In this document: piece by piece, positions 1-11,019 of the stretch | How the letters are laid out: every line of letters starts with the position of its first letter | Position numbering within the stretch: position 1 is the first letter of the stretch | NCBI GenBank assembly: GCA_029432815.1 | Contig: JAROBA010000002.1 | Location: forward strand, 1-64,000 | Source: Pontiellaceae bacterium B1224 | Lineage (GTDB): Bacteria > Verrucomicrobiota > Kiritimatiellia > Kiritimatiellales > Pontiellaceae | Length of the DNA stretch: 64,000 nucleotides | Reading direction: 5' to 3' | The notes under the pieces: generated by a model | The model's database searches: none | What the model was told of the DNA's origin: nothing | Seen by the model: the letters and a program-made list of their open reading frames with translations, nothing else | Made by a program: the position numbers and the translations under genes

Positions 1-245
1 GCGGTTTCTTCATTTTCATTCCCGGATCTAGGATGAAACACCGCAGGCCCATTCCAGCGGAAGACCGGGTGGAACCCCGGTCGCTCCATGTCGGCGGGTA
101 GAAACTTCCAACCTTTAGAATACTGCATTTCCAAGGTATCGGCGTTTTTATTTTCGCATTGGCCTAAACGGTCTGAATAGTAAATTCCCGGATCTCGGAC
201 CGGGAGATTAATGCCGCCTGTTGTTTGTGCCAGTCGTGTTTTGAG
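1..245. other. Intergenic left edge, no gene seen
   Basis: No ORF with a credible start is visible here. A one-mismatch copy of the dispersed palindrome (TTCCAACCTTTAGAA) lies at 106-120. The adjacent barrel gene reads toward this stretch, so it is its 3' region, but I see no clear hairpin followed by a T-run. Confidence 0.5.
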
Positions 246-1067
246 CTAAAACAGGGCGCGTATGCCGAGAAAGGGGCCTTCGAGCGAGACGTCGGTGTCG
301 ACTTTGGTTGAATCGTATCCCAGATCGATGGCGAAGTTTACGAGCCGGTAGCCGCCGATGAGATCCACTTTTGTGCGTTTGTCGATCACCCGATACCCGA
401 GATCTACTTTGTAGTCGGAGTAGACGATGTTGACGCCATCGATGTCCATGCTGAGCCCGTTAAGGGAGAAGCCGTAGAGAAAGCGATGGTAGCAACTGGA
501 AAAATGCAGGTTCAGAAATCCGAACGGCTGTGTTCCGCTGTAAACCAGTGAAGTTCCAATGTCTGGAACAATACTCAAATCGATGGACGTTTGCCCGAGG
601 CCCATACCGATGCCGAAGATGGTGTCGGGGGTCTGGATGAAGTTATAGTAGATGTTGGCCAACAACATATCGACGTCGATGTCGGTATTGAGCGGCGTTT
701 TGATCATGGCACCGGCATTGGCCCCGGAGCCGGCGACGAGGGCATAGCCCTGCCCCTCAAAGGAGGTCGGCATATAGTTGAGGCCAAAGCCGAAGCGTTT
801 GTACTGAACGCCGAGCGCGAGCATGGCGCTGTCGCTGGTCCCGAGGTTCATGGATTCGCCGGTGGCAATCATACTGCCGAATCCGCCGTTGCTACCCTGC
901 GTCACATCCACAACGCTTCCGTCGAGCGTTCGCGAACTGTAGACCACGCTACCGTAGAAATGCCATGGGTCCGGTTTTTTTTCTTCGGTTTTGGTTTCCT
1001 CGCCCAAACAGAACAGGGTTTGGAACAGTAGAATCATAGCGATGGCGAATACAGATTTTCTTTTCAT
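246..1067 (-). CDS. Predicted outer-membrane beta-barrel protein
   Basis: A 273-residue protein with an N-terminal signal peptide (Lys/Arg-rich start, hydrophobic core to about residue 22, Glu-rich mature start). The rest alternates aromatic and small residues in short strands (for example FGFGLNYMP and VDLIGGYRLV) and ends in Phe, as outer-membrane barrels do. I do not recognise a specific family and no substrate can be named. An exact copy of the dispersed palindrome falls inside the gene at 554-568, read as Val-Pro-Asp-Ile-Gly-Thr. It appears monocistronic, with trpB facing away from it. Confidence 0.7.
   Translation of the reverse strand: MKRKSVFAIAMILLFQTLFCLGEETKTEEKKPDPWHFYGSVVYSSRTLDGSVVDVTQGSNGGFGSMIATGESMNLGTSDSAMLALGVQYKRFGFGLNYMPTSFEGQGYALVAGSGANAGAMIKTPLNTDIDVDMLLANIYYNFIQTPDTIFGIGMGLGQTSIDLSIVPDIGTSLVYSGTQPFGFLNLHFSSCYHRFLYGFSLNGLSMDIDGVNIVYSDYKVDLGYRVIDKRTKVDLIGGYRLVNFAIDLGYDSTKVDTDVSLEGPFLGIRALF
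554..568. repeat. Dispersed palindrome copy 1
   Basis: TTCCAATGTCTGGAA, inside the barrel gene; reads Pro-Asp-Ile-Gly (frame 2). Confidence 0.9.
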
Positions 1068-1161
1068 TGAATCCCCTTATTAGACGTTGCATTTTGCCCA
1101 TTTGAGGAAGGATGTCATTTCATTATTATCGAAATCTGAGAGGGCGAATCGCGGGCGGAGT

Positions 1162-1176
1162 TTCCAATCATTGGAA
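1162..1176. repeat. Dispersed palindrome copy 2
   Basis: TTCCAATCATTGGAA, intergenic upstream of trpB. Confidence 0.92.
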
Positions 1177-1263
1177 CGCAAGGAGGGCGATGGAGAAACG
1201 ATTTTATTTCCTGATAAGTTGATTGGATTATCGGTGTTTCAGGATTGCTGTAACCAAATCCAG

Positions 1264-1278
1264 TTCCAATGTTTGGAA
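1264..1278. repeat. Dispersed palindrome copy 3
   Basis: TTCCAATGTTTGGAA, intergenic, 102 bp from copy 2. Confidence 0.92.
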
Positions 1279-1387
1279 GTTGCACTTCTTGACGGTATTC
1301 CTTTTGATCCAGTACTATTTTAACCGTTTTTTCATCTAGCGCACGGTGCGTGGGTGGAATTTAAAAAGTTAAGCCAGGAGAGATGAA

Positions 1388-2632
1388 ATGGGCGAGTACG
1401 CAACCTATATGAAACAGTTTCCGAATGATGAGGGATACTTTGGGGCCTATGGCGGAGCTTTCATTCCTCCGCAGCTGGAAGAGCCGTTCAAAGAAATCAC
1501 GGAAGCCTATTTGCGGATCAGCCGCTCGCATGACTTTATTTCCGAGTTGCGCCGTATTCGCAAACATTATCAGGGCCGTCCGACGCCGACGTATCATGCC
1601 AAAAACATTTCCGATCTGGTCGGTACCGGATGTCAGATCTATCTGAAACGCGAAGACCTGAACCACACCGGTGCGCACAAGCTGAACCACTGTATGGGGG
1701 AAGCGCTGCTGGCGAAATATATGGGGAAAACAAAGCTCATCGCCGAAACCGGCGCGGGGCAGCACGGGGTGGCGCTGGCTACTGCGGCGGCCTATTTCGG
1801 CCTCGAATGCGAAATCCACATGGGCGAAGTTGATATTGAAAAAGAAGCACCGAACGTAACCCGCATGAAGCTGCTGGGCTGCAAAGTAGTTCCGGTGTCG
1901 CATGGTTTGAAAACGCTGAAAGAAGCGGTCGATTCCGCCTTTGAAGCCTATTTGAAAGACCCGGTTCATTCGATCTACTGCATCGGTTCCGTTGTTGGCC
2001 CGCATCCATTCCCGGTCATGGTTCGCGACTTTCAGTTTGCGGTGGGTGCCGAAGCGCGCGATCAGATTATCGAAATGACCGGGAATCTGCCGGATACGGT
2101 GATGGCCTGCGTGGGCGGTGGTTCCAATGCGATGGGTATGTTTGCGCCATTCCTCGATGATCCGGTTGAGTTGATCGGCATCGAGCCGGGCGGACGTGGT
2201 GAAAAGACGGGCGACCATGCCGCAACCATGAGCTACGGCTCTGAGGGCATCATTCACGGATTCAAGTGTTATCTGTTGCAGGACCAGGCCGGCGAACCGG
2301 CTCCGGTGTATTCGATTGCCAGCGGGCTGGACTATCCGGGCGTCGGGCCGGAACACAGCTATCTGCACGATATCGAGCGCGTCAAATACGGCGTGGCTAA
2401 CGATACCGAGTGCCTGGAATCGTTCTACCTGCTTTGCCGGGCGGAAGGTATTATTCCCGCGCTCGAAAGTGCACATGCGGTGGCCGGCGCGATTCGCGAA
2501 GCCAGAAAACGTACGCATGGTGCAATTCTTGTGAACCTTAGCGGGCGCGGCGACAAAGACCTCGATTTCGTGACTGAAAACTACGGGTTTGGCGACGAAT
2601 ATTTACAGGATTGGCCGACCCTTTTGAATTAG
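1388..2632 (+). CDS. trpB: Tryptophan synthase beta chain
   Basis: A 414-residue PLP enzyme that condenses indole with serine to give tryptophan. The PLP lysine is in the HTGAHKLNH motif (Lys98), the catalytic Glu follows 22 residues later in AETGAGQHG (Glu120), and the phosphate-binding GGGSNAMG, the [12 protein letters not shown] loop and the LSGRGDKD end are all present. Length is normal for the TrpB1 type. An AGGAGAG ribosome-binding site sits just before the ATG. No trpA or other trp gene is adjacent, so the alpha subunit is encoded elsewhere or the enzyme works alone, for example in indole salvage. The residues after the PLP lysine (LNH) differ from the TNQ of the E. coli enzyme. Confidence 0.95.
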   Translation: MGEYATYMKQFPNDEGYFGAYGGAFIPPQLEEPFKEITEAYLRISRSHDFISELRRIRKHYQGRPTPTYHAKNISDLVGTGCQIYLKREDLNHTGAHKLNHCMGEALLAKYMGKTKLIAETGAGQHGVALATAAAYFGLECEIHMGEVDIEKEAPNVTRMKLLGCKVVPVSHGLKTLKEAVDSAFEAYLKDPVHSIYCIGSVVGPHPFPVMVRDFQFAVGAEARDQIIEMTGNLPDTVMACVGGGSNAMGMFAPFLDDPVELIGIEPGGRGEKTGDHAATMSYGSEGIIHGFKCYLLQDQAGEPAPVYSIASGLDYPGVGPEHSYLHDIERVKYGVANDTECLESFYLLCRAEGIIPALESAHAVAGAIREARKRTHGAILVNLSGRGDKDLDFVTENYGFGDEYLQDWPTLLN

Positions 2633-2976
2633 ACGCTGTTTTTCTGTGTGATTGAGCGAGCTGCGATTTTTCCGCAGCTCGTTTTTTATTACTTATTCAA
2701 ATTACTTTTGAACATTTAGGCGGCATCGTTCTCCAATTGGGTTGGAAGCGATCTTGGGAGATAAAAAAATGTTATTCTGCTTATGGTGCCTTTGCGGTGA
2801 TTTCATTTTTTTGGGGGCACCGGTATAACGCTTATCGGACACGCTCTTTGTTGGAACAGCCTTAAGAGACAGGTATAAATTTTGATCATAGAAAACGGTT
2901 CATATACGCTCGCTTGTATGCAGAGCAAAATTTAAACGCATTCTGCGTTTTGAACCTTCAGATACAGGGGAGTCGT
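2633..2976. other. Intergenic region, trpB terminator then efflux-operon leader
   Basis: Besides the trpB terminator, this stretch is AT-rich and holds a loose GGTGCC/GGCACC inverted repeat (2785-2790 and 2816-2821). It should contain the promoter of the efflux operon. I see no confident promoter boxes or regulator gene. Confidence 0.4.
2657..2688 (+). terminator. Rho-independent terminator of trpB
   Basis: A perfect 9-bp stem CGAGCTGCG/CGCAGCTCG (2657-2665 and 2673-2681) with a 7-nt loop is followed by a T-run at 2682-2687, 24 bases after the trpB stop. Confidence 0.92.
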
Positions 2977-4140
2977 ATGCGATCTCGCGGAGTACAGTTT
3001 ACTTTTTTAATGCTGATTTTGGCCGCAGGAATTACGGGCTGCACCGATCAGCAAGCGGGGCGTTCATCCGAACGCCCGCCCGCACCGGTAGAGACGGTGC
3101 CGATCGAATCCGGCTCTATTCGTGCATTGCGAACCTTTGGCGGTGCGCTGGAAGCCCGGGCTTCGTTTTTTGTATCCCCGAAGATCGGCGGACGACTGGA
3201 GGCGATGTTGGTGGATATCGGCGATCCGGTGGAACGCGGTGCGGTTGTGGCGCGGCTGGATGATGCGGAATATCTTCAGGATGTGGCGCAGAGCGAGGCC
3301 GATCTTCTCGTCGCGAAAGCCAATCTGGCCGAGGCCGTCAGTGCGCTCGAAATTGCAAAACGTTCGATGGAGCGGTCGGAAACGCTGAGTAAACGCGGGG
3401 TGGCGTCGGAGGCGGAACTGGACTCCGCCCGCAGTATGCTGCTGGCCCGCGAATCGGGCGTGGCCGTGCAGCAGGCGCAGGTGATCCGCGCGGAGGCTTC
3501 GGTGGAGGCCGCAAAAATACGACTTGGATATGCATCGGTGGAAGCGCTCTGGGCGGATAATGATTCAACACGCGTCGTTGCCGAGCGCTTTGAAGATGAA
3601 GGGCAGACCGTGAGCGCCAACACCCCGCTACTGCAGATTGTGGACCTTGATCCGCTGGCCGGTGTATTTTTTGTTACGGAAAAAGATTATGGAAACCTAA
3701 AGGCAGGGCAACGCGTGGATGTGCAGACCGATGCCTATCCGGGTGAAGTTTTCACCGGACAGATTGAACGTATCGCGCCGGTCTTCCGGCAAAACTCGCG
3801 ACAGGCCCGCGTGGAAATCACGGTGCCGAACAGCGATCTGCGGCTGAAACCGGGCATGTTTATCCGTGCGCAAGTGGAGGTGCAGCGCGTTGAAGAGGCG
3901 AGCATCGTTCCGATTGAATCCATTGTGACGCGATCAGATGAGCAGGGTTTGTTTATTTTAGCGGCCGATCGGCAGCATGTACTTTGGCGGCCGGTCACGC
4001 TGGGCATTCGCGATGGAGATCGGGTGCAGGTCAGCGGAGAAGGCCTTGATGGCGAGGTCATCACACTGGGGCAGCAGCTGATCGAGGATGGCTCTGCCGT
4101 TGCTGTGCATACGCGGACTGCCGGAGAAGACGTGCGATGA
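2977..4140 (+). CDS. RND efflux periplasmic adaptor lipoprotein (HlyD/MexA family)
   Basis: A 387-residue membrane-fusion protein linking an inner-membrane RND pump to an outer-membrane channel. I place the start at the ATG at 2977 because a GGGGAG site lies 4 nt upstream and the protein then opens with a lipoprotein signal ending in Ile-Thr-Gly-Cys. The upstream in-frame start at 2914 would bury that signal. Visible parts are a lipoyl-like barrel-sandwich segment ([20 protein letters not shown]), an Ala/Glu-rich helical hairpin, the second lipoyl half and a beta-barrel segment with [13 protein letters not shown]. The stop overlaps the next start by 4 nt (ATGA), so translation is probably coupled. 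Confidence 0.92.
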   Translation: MRSRGVQFTFLMLILAAGITGCTDQQAGRSSERPPAPVETVPIESGSIRALRTFGGALEARASFFVSPKIGGRLEAMLVDIGDPVERGAVVARLDDAEYLQDVAQSEADLLVAKANLAEAVSALEIAKRSMERSETLSKRGVASEAELDSARSMLLARESGVAVQQAQVIRAEASVEAAKIRLGYASVEALWADNDSTRVVAERFEDEGQTVSANTPLLQIVDLDPLAGVFFVTEKDYGNLKAGQRVDVQTDAYPGEVFTGQIERIAPVFRQNSRQARVEITVPNSDLRLKPGMFIRAQVEVQRVEEASIVPIESIVTRSDEQGLFILAADRQHVLWRPVTLGIRDGDRVQVSGEGLDGEVITLGQQLIEDGSAVAVHTRTAGEDVR

Positions 4141-7100
4141 ATCTGCCGCTTGCCAGTGTTCGCCGGCCCGTTTTTACGATGATGGCCACGCTGATTCTGA
4201 TTGTACTCGGAGTGGTTTCGCTCAGCCGGATTCAGATCGATCTGCTGCCGAGCATTGAATTGCCGACGGCTTCGGTGCGCACGCAATATGAAGGTGCGAG
4301 CCCGGAAGTGATGGAACAGCTGATCACGCAGATCATCGAAGAGATTGTTGCCACGGTGCCCGGTGTGGAGGAAATTACATCGACTTCATCGGAAGGAGAC
4401 AGCCGGGTCAATGTCACCTTTGTGTGGGGAACCGATCTGGATGCGGCGGCCATCGATCTGCGTGCCACGTTGGAAGATGAAATCAGTGAACTGCCCGACG
4501 ACATTGTGCGGCCGCGCATCAACAAGTTCAGCATCGATACCTTTCCGGTGGTGCTGATTGGAATTTCCAGCCCGCTGGATCCGGTTGAGCTAACCCAGCT
4601 GATTGAAGACCGAATTCGGCACCGCTTCACGCAGATTCCCGGCATTGCACAGGTCGACCTCTGGGGCGGGTTCCCGCGGGAAATCCGGATTGAAGTGGAT
4701 CCCGACAAAGTAAACGCGCTCGGCCTTTCGATGAACCGGATTCTCGATGCGTTGCGCGATGCCAATCTGGACCTTCCGGCAGGACGGATCGAAGAGGGCC
4801 GTTTCGAGGTATCGCTCCGGGCGCCGGCGCAGTTTGGAAATGTGGAAGAGATTCGCAACACGGTGCTGGATATGCGCGGGGGCGCGGCCATCACGGTGGG
4901 CGAAATCGCTGAAGTGCACGATACCTATGAAAAACTCACGCGCGTCATCCGGGTCAACAACGAGCGCGGCGTACGCATCGCCATTCGTAAACAGGCCGGC
5001 GCCAACACCGTAGAAGTCTCCCGTCAGATTCTGGAGGAGATCGATCGGCTCAACGCGGAGTTCCCGCAGGTTAGCATTATTCCCGTCATTAATCAGGGCA
5101 ACTTTATCGAGCGTTCCATTCAGAATGTTGCGCGCTCCGTTTTGTATGGCGGCGGGCTGGCTATTCTGATTCTGCTTTTCTTTCTGCGCAATATCCGCAG
5201 CACGCTGGTCATTTCGCTGTCGATTCCCATTTCAATTATCGCCACGTTTTCGCTGATCTATTTTGGCGGTCTGACGATTAATCTCATGACGCTCGGAGGG
5301 CTGGCACTGGGTGTCGGCATGATGGTCGACAGCTCGATTGTGGTGCTCGAAAATGTGTTCCGTCTGCGCGATGAAAAAGGGATGGCCCCCAAGGATGCAT
5401 CCGCCGTTGGCGCATGGGAAGTGGCTCCGGCGATTTTGGCCAGCACGATCACAACGCTGGTGATTTTTCTGCCGGTCGTATTCGTTAAAGGGGTTTCCGG
5501 TCTGCTGTTCCGCGAACTGGCCTATGTCATCGCTTTTTCACTGGTGTGCTCGCTGCTGCTATCGCTCAGTCTGGTGCCGATGCTTTCATCAAAACTGCTT
5601 AAGCCGAAAGAACAGGAAGGAACTTCCAATGGTTGGATCGAACGCCTGAAGCAGAATTCGGAGCGGCAGTTCGAGCGTCTGAATGCGGGCTACCTGAAAT
5701 TGTTAGAGTCTGCCCTGAGACATCGCCCGACGGTTTTGGTGATTGCCGTGCTGTTGTTCGTGGCAAGTTTACTTATGGCACCTTTGATTGGTTCAGAGTT
5801 TCTGCCGCCGAGCGATGAGGGCGAAGTACGGGTGTCCGGCGAAATGGAAGTGGGCACGCGATTGGAACTGGTGGACCGGCAGACGCGGCTGATGGAGTCC
5901 ATCGTTTATGCCGCGGTGCCCGAGGCCGTTTCTGCGGTGGCTTCGGTGCGGGATAATGAAGGGGAAATCCGGATTTCGCTGGTCAAAGCGGCGGAGCGGG
6001 ATCGAACCAATATTGAAATTGCCGATGATCTGCGGAGCAGGTTGGAGGGGCAGATTCCGGGAATGGAAATCCGGACGAGGGCTCCGCAGGGCCAGTTCCT
6101 GCTCGAACGGATTGTGGGCGGCAGCGATGGAGTAACCGTCGAAATCCGCGGTTTCGAACTGAGTGTATTGCAGGCTCTTTCGGGGACTGTGGCGGAAGCC
6201 ATTAAAGATGTCGAAGGCATCACCGATGTGGATCGCAGTTTTGACGAAGGGACGCCGCAGGAGGAATTCCTGATCGATCGGCGCAAGATTGCTGACCTCG
6301 GTTTTACGCCGCGCGATGTGACTGAAGTGATTGAAACCGCCATCGCCGGCTCGCGGGCTGGGAACTATCATGCGGAGGGAAATTCATACCGCATTCTGGT
6401 TCAGCTGAAAGATGCCGAAAAGCGCTCGCTGGACGAAGTGCTTAGTTTGACCCTGCGCACGGAAGATGGAGAAACTGTGGCGCTGCGCAATCTGGTTTCG
6501 ACGGTCAGCAGTCGTGCCCCATTGGAAATCACCCGAAAAGATCAGCAGCGGCAGGTTACGGTTACGGCGAATGTGGCGGGCCGCGATCTCGGTTCGGTGG
6601 CGGCTGATATTCAAGCGATTCTCGACACGATTCCAAGGCCTGGAAATTATGATATGCAGGTGGCGGGTAATTTTGAAGAGCAGCAGAAAGCAATGCACGA
6701 GCTGACGATTGCACTGCTTCTTTCGCTGCTGTTGGTTTACATGGTGCTGGCCTGTCAGTATGAGAGTCTGCGCGATCCGCTCGTCGTAATGCTGTCGACC
6801 CCGATGGCATCCATCGGGGTGCTGCTGACGTTGTGGCTGACGGATACAACGCTCAACCTGCAGTCGGCCATCGGGTGCATTATGCTGGGCGGCATTGTGG
6901 TGAATAATGCGATTCTGCTGGTGGATCAGGCGGGCCGGCTATTCGAGGATGGCTACGCGTTGCACGATGCGGTGATCGAAGCAGGCCGTCGGCGCTTCCG
7001 TCCTATTTTAATGACGACGTTAACCACGATTCTCGGACTGCTTCCCCTTGCGCTGGGACTTGGCGAGGGCGCGGATGCGCAGGCCCCGCTGGCGCGCGCG

Positions 7101-7202
7101 GTGGTCGGCGGACTGACCGGATCGACCCTGATCACTCTGGTTCTCATTCCGGTGGTTTATACGTTGGCGCATGGAAAATCCCGTAAGGAGAATGCAGCAT
7201 GA
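4137..7202 (+). CDS. RND-family efflux transporter (HAE1/AcrB-like)
   Basis: A 1021-residue inner-membrane proton-driven drug or lipid exporter with the twofold RND layout: TM1 at the N-terminus, a large periplasmic loop, five TM helices around residues 335-480, a second TM near 530, a second loop and a C-terminal TM block. The proton-relay segment reads [13 protein letters not shown], so one of the two Asp of AcrB is replaced by Ser, and the TM10 Lys region reads [10 protein letters not shown] with Asn at the Lys position. Both changes occur in a known RND subclass. It lies between adaptor and outer-membrane genes with 4-nt overlaps on both sides. Substrate cannot be told from sequence. A palindrome copy lies at 6631-6645 and a near copy at 5624-5638. 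Confidence 0.94.
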   Translation: MNLPLASVRRPVFTMMATLILIVLGVVSLSRIQIDLLPSIELPTASVRTQYEGASPEVMEQLITQIIEEIVATVPGVEEITSTSSEGDSRVNVTFVWGTDLDAAAIDLRATLEDEISELPDDIVRPRINKFSIDTFPVVLIGISSPLDPVELTQLIEDRIRHRFTQIPGIAQVDLWGGFPREIRIEVDPDKVNALGLSMNRILDALRDANLDLPAGRIEEGRFEVSLRAPAQFGNVEEIRNTVLDMRGGAAITVGEIAEVHDTYEKLTRVIRVNNERGVRIAIRKQAGANTVEVSRQILEEIDRLNAEFPQVSIIPVINQGNFIERSIQNVARSVLYGGGLAILILLFFLRNIRSTLVISLSIPISIIATFSLIYFGGLTINLMTLGGLALGVGMMVDSSIVVLENVFRLRDEKGMAPKDASAVGAWEVAPAILASTITTLVIFLPVVFVKGVSGLLFRELAYVIAFSLVCSLLLSLSLVPMLSSKLLKPKEQEGTSNGWIERLKQNSERQFERLNAGYLKLLESALRHRPTVLVIAVLLFVASLLMAPLIGSEFLPPSDEGEVRVSGEMEVGTRLELVDRQTRLMESIVYAAVPEAVSAVASVRDNEGEIRISLVKAAERDRTNIEIADDLRSRLEGQIPGMEIRTRAPQGQFLLERIVGGSDGVTVEIRGFELSVLQALSGTVAEAIKDVEGITDVDRSFDEGTPQEEFLIDRRKIADLGFTPRDVTEVIETAIAGSRAGNYHAEGNSYRILVQLKDAEKRSLDEVLSLTLRTEDGETVALRNLVSTVSSRAPLEITRKDQQRQVTVTANVAGRDLGSVAADIQAILDTIPRPGNYDMQVAGNFEEQQKAMHELTIALLLSLLLVYMVLACQYESLRDPLVVMLSTPMASIGVLLTLWLTDTTLNLQSAIGCIMLGGIVVNNAILLVDQAGRLFEDGYALHDAVIEAGRRRFRPILMTTLTTILGLLPLALGLGEGADAQAPLARAVVGGLTGSTLITLVLIPVVYTLAHGKSRKENAA
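6631..6645. repeat. Dispersed palindrome copy 4
   Basis: TTCCAAGGCCTGGAA in the RND pump; frame 2 (Pro-Arg-Pro-Gly). Confidence 0.9.
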
Positions 7203-8674
7203 CCGGTCGTATTTTTGCGCAATGTTGGATGAGTATTTTTATGGCCAGTGCGGTTGGGGCGGCAACAAACAGTGCGCTGGTTGAGGTTTCGCTGGAAGAG
7301 GCCGTCATGCTGGGGCTGAAGAATAACCGCGGCCTGCGTGTTCAGCAGTATGAGCCGGTGATTGCCGGAGCTTATGAGTCGATCGAGCGCGGTATATTTG
7401 ATCCGGAGCTCTTTGCAGAAGCGGCCTATGGCAAAGAGAATGCCACCGAAGTATCGCGTTCAACGATCGACCAGTTTCAAGTGGAAGGGTCCGAGACGGA
7501 GGGGACGGTCGGTGTGCGGCAGTTCCTGGCGACGGGGACGGAAATTGAGGCGGCGGTCAGCACGGAATATTCGGAATCGAACCGCTCGCCCGAGCAGCAG
7601 CAGGCGCGCGTGGGGCTGACGGTGACGCAGCAGCTGTTGCGCGGACTGGGGCCATCTGTGAATCTGGCAGGAGTTCGGCAGGCGGAAATCGATACGGAGG
7701 CGAGCCAGTTTGAACTGCGGGGCTATACCGAAGCGCTCATCGCGGATATTGAAACAACCTATTGGCAATATGTGGCAGCCCGCGAGGCCATCAATGTCTT
7801 TGAAAAGTCGCTGGAAATTGCCCGTACGCAATTGGAGGAAGTGGAAGCGCGCATTGAGGTGGGCGATCTGCCGAGCAATGAGGCCGCCGCAGCAAATGCC
7901 GAAGTGGCATTGCGCAATCAGAATCTGATTGATGCCCGCAGTTTGCTGACCGAACAACGGTATACGCTAATGCGACTGGTGAAACCGGACTGGCTTGCTA
8001 CGCCTGCAGATTCATTTAAAGCGATCAGCCGCCCCACGGTTGATGCGGTGATTGAAACGGATGTGAATGCAAGTATCAATCTGGCGCTGTTGTCTCGTCC
8101 CGAAATCCGGGAGGCCGAGCTGCGCGTTCGCCGAGGCAAACTGGAAACTGTCGTGACCCGGAATGGGCGCCTGCCGAAACTGGAACTGTTCATTAATCTG
8201 GGGAAAACGGGCTATGCCGATGCCTTTAAGGAAAGTTTCGAGGATCTGGATGGGCCGGGATATGACGCGACGGTGGGGATCGGATTCAGCCAGGCGCTCG
8301 GCAACCGGACGGCACGCGGACGGGATTTGATTGCCCGCACCGAAGTTTTGAAGAGCGAGGAGGCGCTGGCCAACCTGCGCGATCTGGTGCGGTTCGATGT
8401 GCTGCTGGCTCTGAATGAGCTGGACCGGGCGCGGCTTCAGATTTCAGCAACCTCGCAGACGCGGGTCTATCGGGAGCAGACGCTGCAGGCTGAGCAGGAC
8501 CGTTTTGAAGTCGGCACCTCAACGGCGCTCGATGTGGCGCTGACCCAGCGGGATCTGGTGGATAGCCAAATCGCGGAGATCCGGGCACGTGTGGCTTACC
8601 TGAATGCGCGGGTTCGTTTATATCTGGCCGAGGGCAGTCTGCTCGAACGCCGTGGTTTATCAGTTGCGCGCTGA
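7199..8674 (+). CDS. Outer-membrane efflux channel, TolC family
   Basis: A 491-residue protein of normal TolC/OEP length with a short signal peptide. It has two repeats of long amphipathic helices rich in Ala, Glu and Arg, for example around [30 protein letters not shown] and the matching second half near residues 430-475. It forms the exit duct for the RND pump encoded just upstream, and its ATG overlaps the pump's TGA. It is the last gene of the three-gene operon. Confidence 0.92.
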   Translation: MTGRIFAQCWMSIFMASAVGAATNSALVEVSLEEAVMLGLKNNRGLRVQQYEPVIAGAYESIERGIFDPELFAEAAYGKENATEVSRSTIDQFQVEGSETEGTVGVRQFLATGTEIEAAVSTEYSESNRSPEQQQARVGLTVTQQLLRGLGPSVNLAGVRQAEIDTEASQFELRGYTEALIADIETTYWQYVAAREAINVFEKSLEIARTQLEEVEARIEVGDLPSNEAAAANAEVALRNQNLIDARSLLTEQRYTLMRLVKPDWLATPADSFKAISRPTVDAVIETDVNASINLALLSRPEIREAELRVRRGKLETVVTRNGRLPKLELFINLGKTGYADAFKESFEDLDGPGYDATVGIGFSQALGNRTARGRDLIARTEVLKSEEALANLRDLVRFDVLLALNELDRARLQISATSQTRVYREQTLQAEQDRFEVGTSTALDVALTQRDLVDSQIAEIRARVAYLNARVRLYLAEGSLLERRGLSVAR

Positions 8675-9405
8675 TTTTTCCGGCATGTGAGACGTTTTTT
8701 TAAACCTAGATCGGGAATGATAATGAAGGAAACGGTATTCCGGTCCACTATAACGAGGTGCTTTTGCAACATCAGGATCTGTGAACTGGACCTGACGAAA
8801 GACGATTCCTGCAATCCTTAATTCGTCTCCCCGCGACTGCCGAAAGGTCCAGCCTTCCGTCAGGCTGAGCGAGCGGACCGGAAACGCTCGTATTTCACAG
8901 GTTTATCAACATCACAACCAATTGCAGTTAAGCGTCTTGCAGATTTATAATAAAAATTTCAGTTTTTTTGTCAATAAATCAGCCCACGGAACGTCTTACT
9001 ACATGAAACTCGGGTTTGGGTTTCACTTGGGCAGCGTGAGGTTTCCCTCCTCTTTTCCTCACGTTGCTCTTTTTTTTGAGACCCGCATTATTGCAACTCG
9101 ATCTAAATTCCTCTTTTGAATCCTTCCGACAGCAAATTCGGGTTGAGCCGTTTTCATACTTTTCTAAATGCCTTATTTTCAACCCACCATTCTAGTATTT
9201 TTTACTAGATCCTGGTATTACTGGCTCAAATCAAAACCCGCAGTTTCCGATCGGATTTCGGGGGCCTTAAAACCCTGATGTACACATTAAAAGGCCTTCG
9301 AATATTTTCATTTATTTGTCATAATACATTTGCCGCAAATGGTTTAAAACCTGCTATCCACGGGGGCTTCACCTAACCTTTCACAAAATAAGGAACCCCT
9401 CGATA
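8675..9405. other. Long intergenic region, no gene supported
   Basis: About 730 bases without a convincing gene. Small ORFs on both strands lack ribosome-binding sites and composition like their neighbours. Visible structures are a short AGCCT/AGGCT hairpin near 8850 and a perfect TCTAGTA/TACTAGA hairpin with a T5 loop at 9191-9209. The region is AT-richer than the flanking genes after about 8930. Confidence 0.5.
9191..9209. repeat. Small AT-rich inverted repeat
   Basis: TCTAGTA and TACTAGA flank a five-T loop. It stands alone about 200 bp before the next gene. It could be an operator or weak transcript end; nothing decides between them. Confidence 0.35.
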
Positions 9406-9774
9406 ATGCACAAAAAACCACTCGCAGTAACCGCTTCGCTTTTAGGGCTATTACTTCTGAAGGTAACAGCTGATGGCACCATCACAGAAATCCTCCCCCA
9501 AGGAAATGAGCTACGCCTTGAGATTCGAACATTTGCCGGCGGGCTCTATCAGCTTCAATGCTCAACAAATCTGGTATCTGGCACATGGGTCGATATAGGC
9601 GAAGAGTTTATGAGCGATGCCGGATACACCAATCTAACTGTCAGTGCCGAGGCGGGGAACTGTTGGTTCCGGGTTCTTGAAAAACCGACGTCTCCGAATG
9701 GAATGCCGGTGCCCCCTTCGGAGCCTCCCGGTGTACCGGCACCGATTCAGGAATCTCCTCTGCTTACGGAATAG
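9406..9774 (+). CDS. Small secreted protein, unknown function
   Basis: A 122-residue protein with a clear signal peptide (hydrophobic stretch around residues 8-22) and an AAGGAA ribosome-binding site about 12 nt upstream. The mature part carries YQLQCSTNLVSGTWVDIGEE, a beta-strand motif of the 'Y-x-L-x-x-S-x-x-L-x-x-x-W' kind that often ends large secreted proteins in this bacterial group, followed by a Pro-rich tail. It looks like a free-standing copy of such a module. Function unknown. Confidence 0.6.
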   Translation: MHKKPLAVTASLLGLLLLKVTADGTITEILPQGNELRLEIRTFAGGLYQLQCSTNLVSGTWVDIGEEFMSDAGYTNLTVSAEAGNCWFRVLEKPTSPNGMPVPPSEPPGVPAPIQESPLLTE

Positions 9775-9838
9775 CATGCATTTCAGTTGTGAAAATTTCG
9801 GTCTCGCGTAGAGTGTTTTGCTTTTACGGAGATTTGTT

Positions 9839-10570
9839 ATGAGCAAGCCAAAGAAACCCGACAGTCCATTGATGAGCATATTGCTCAATGTCGTTATTCC
9901 GGTTGCGATTCTAAGCTTCCTGAGTAAAGACAACTATCTCGGTCCGGTGTGGGCACTGGTGGTGGGGCTTGCCTTCCCGATCGGCTACGGCCTACGAACG
10001 CTGATTCGCGATCGCAAAGCCGATTTTATGTCGATCATCGGGATTATCAGCGTCACCCTGACCGGGGTCTTCGGCATTCTGAAACTGCCGCCGGAATATG
10101 TAGCGATTAAAGAGGCTGCCATTCCCCTGATTCTGGGCATTGCGATCGTCGTATCGCTCAAAACCCCCTTCCCGCTCATAAAAAAGATTCTGATGACGGA
10201 ATCCTTGTTTGATGTGACCCGGCTGAAAGCGGCGCTAAAAGAAAAAGGTACGGAAGGGGTATTTGAAAAACGATTAGTCGGCTTGACCTGGGGATTTGCC
10301 TCCTCCTTTTTTCTTTCGGCCGTTCTGAACTATGTGCTTGCCAAGATTGTGCTGAAGAGTGACCCTGGAACGGCTGCCTATACAGCCGAGTTGGGAAAAA
10401 TGACGGGTCTCAGCCATGTGGTGGTGCTGATCCCGGTTATGATCGTTATGTTTTTCGTCATGAACAAACTGTTCAACACGCTGACCGAACTGACCGGTTG
10501 CAAGCTCGACGATCTTCTCGCAGCGCATCATCGCGAAAAAACGCCTAAGGCCGAGCCGAGCACCGACTAA
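9839..10570 (+). CDS. Multi-pass membrane protein, VC0807-like family
   Basis: A 243-residue integral membrane protein with about six predicted TM segments (near residues 15-30, 35-55, 65-85, 100-120, 160-180 and 200-220). The pattern resembles the VC0807 family of uncharacterised inner-membrane proteins. The start at 9839 is favoured over one seven codons earlier because a GGAG site sits 7 nt upstream. No functional residues can be named. Confidence 0.72.
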   Translation: MSKPKKPDSPLMSILLNVVIPVAILSFLSKDNYLGPVWALVVGLAFPIGYGLRTLIRDRKADFMSIIGIISVTLTGVFGILKLPPEYVAIKEAAIPLILGIAIVVSLKTPFPLIKKILMTESLFDVTRLKAALKEKGTEGVFEKRLVGLTWGFASSFFLSAVLNYVLAKIVLKSDPGTAAYTAELGKMTGLSHVVVLIPVMIVMFFVMNKLFNTLTELTGCKLDDLLAAHHREKTPKAEPSTD

Positions 10571-10575
10571 ATTTC

Positions 10576-11019
10576 CTACAAACTGAGCATCAGCTTACTC
10601 AGGACCAACTGTTCGCGCTGTTCCATCTGCTGGAGATTTTCCAGCAATTCCCGAACCTCGACTGACATCGCCTTTTTCGCCATACTTTCATAAAAGCGGC
10701 ATAAATTTTCATCAAAGTAACGTGTGGCCTGAATCACATAATCCGTATCGATTTCTTCGGGAACCGGATAACTGGAAAAGGTCTGATCCGTTGTTGCGGT
10801 CAAGTATTTGAAAAATGTGTCCAGCGCATTGCCGGAAACACTTTCTTCAAACTCATACAACCGGGCCTCCAGCTGCCGCTCATGAGCCACCAGATCGGCT
10901 ATCAGATTCAGGGTGATTTCATCTTCAGTATGATGCCGAAGGTCGGCGTAAAACCGAATGAGCCGGCGGTGGAATTCGCGGGCATGATCAAGAATATCTC
11001 TGGTTTGGTTAAATGACAT
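10576..11019 (-). CDS. Ferritin-like helical-bundle protein
   Basis: A 147-residue, all-helical protein. The start is set by GGAGGTGGTT just upstream of the ATG at 11019; a longer ORF to 11079 lacks such a site. Helix 2 contains HTEDEITLNLIADLVAHERQLEARLYEFEE and the last helix contains ELLENLQQMEQREQ, with spaced Glu and His as in rubrerythrin-type four-helix bundles. A di-iron site is possible but not proven. It converges on the VC0807-like gene with a 5-bp gap. Confidence 0.6.
   Translation of the reverse strand: MSFNQTRDILDHAREFHRRLIRFYADLRHHTEDEITLNLIADLVAHERQLEARLYEFEESVSGNALDTFFKYLTATTDQTFSSYPVPEEIDTDYVIQATRYFDENLCRFYESMAKKAMSVEVRELLENLQQMEQREQLVLSKLMLSL

Larger units (their letters stand above)
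1068..1387. other. Intergenic region upstream of trpB with two palindromes
   Basis: This 320-bp gap separates the divergent barrel gene and trpB. It holds two exact copies of the dispersed 15-bp palindrome (1162-1176 and 1264-1278) and a short perfect dyad CGCACGGTGCG at 1340-1350 close to the trpB start. Any trpB promoter must lie here, but I cannot pick convincing -35/-10 boxes. Confidence 0.5.

Noticed and set aside
1087-1323. A 78-codon ORF in the gap before trpB that reads two palindromes as Phe-Gln-x-Leu-Glu
   Set aside because: It starts with TTG, has no ribosome-binding site and no recognisable fold. The FQxLE peptides come from the palindrome itself.
1361-2518. A 385-codon ORF antisense to trpB
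   Set aside because: It lies wholly opposite a certain gene and its His/Arg/Phe-rich composition is that of a shadow frame.
8922-9119. Short ORFs on both strands in the long gap after the efflux operon
   Set aside because: No ribosome-binding site, low-complexity aromatic composition and no similarity I can recognise.
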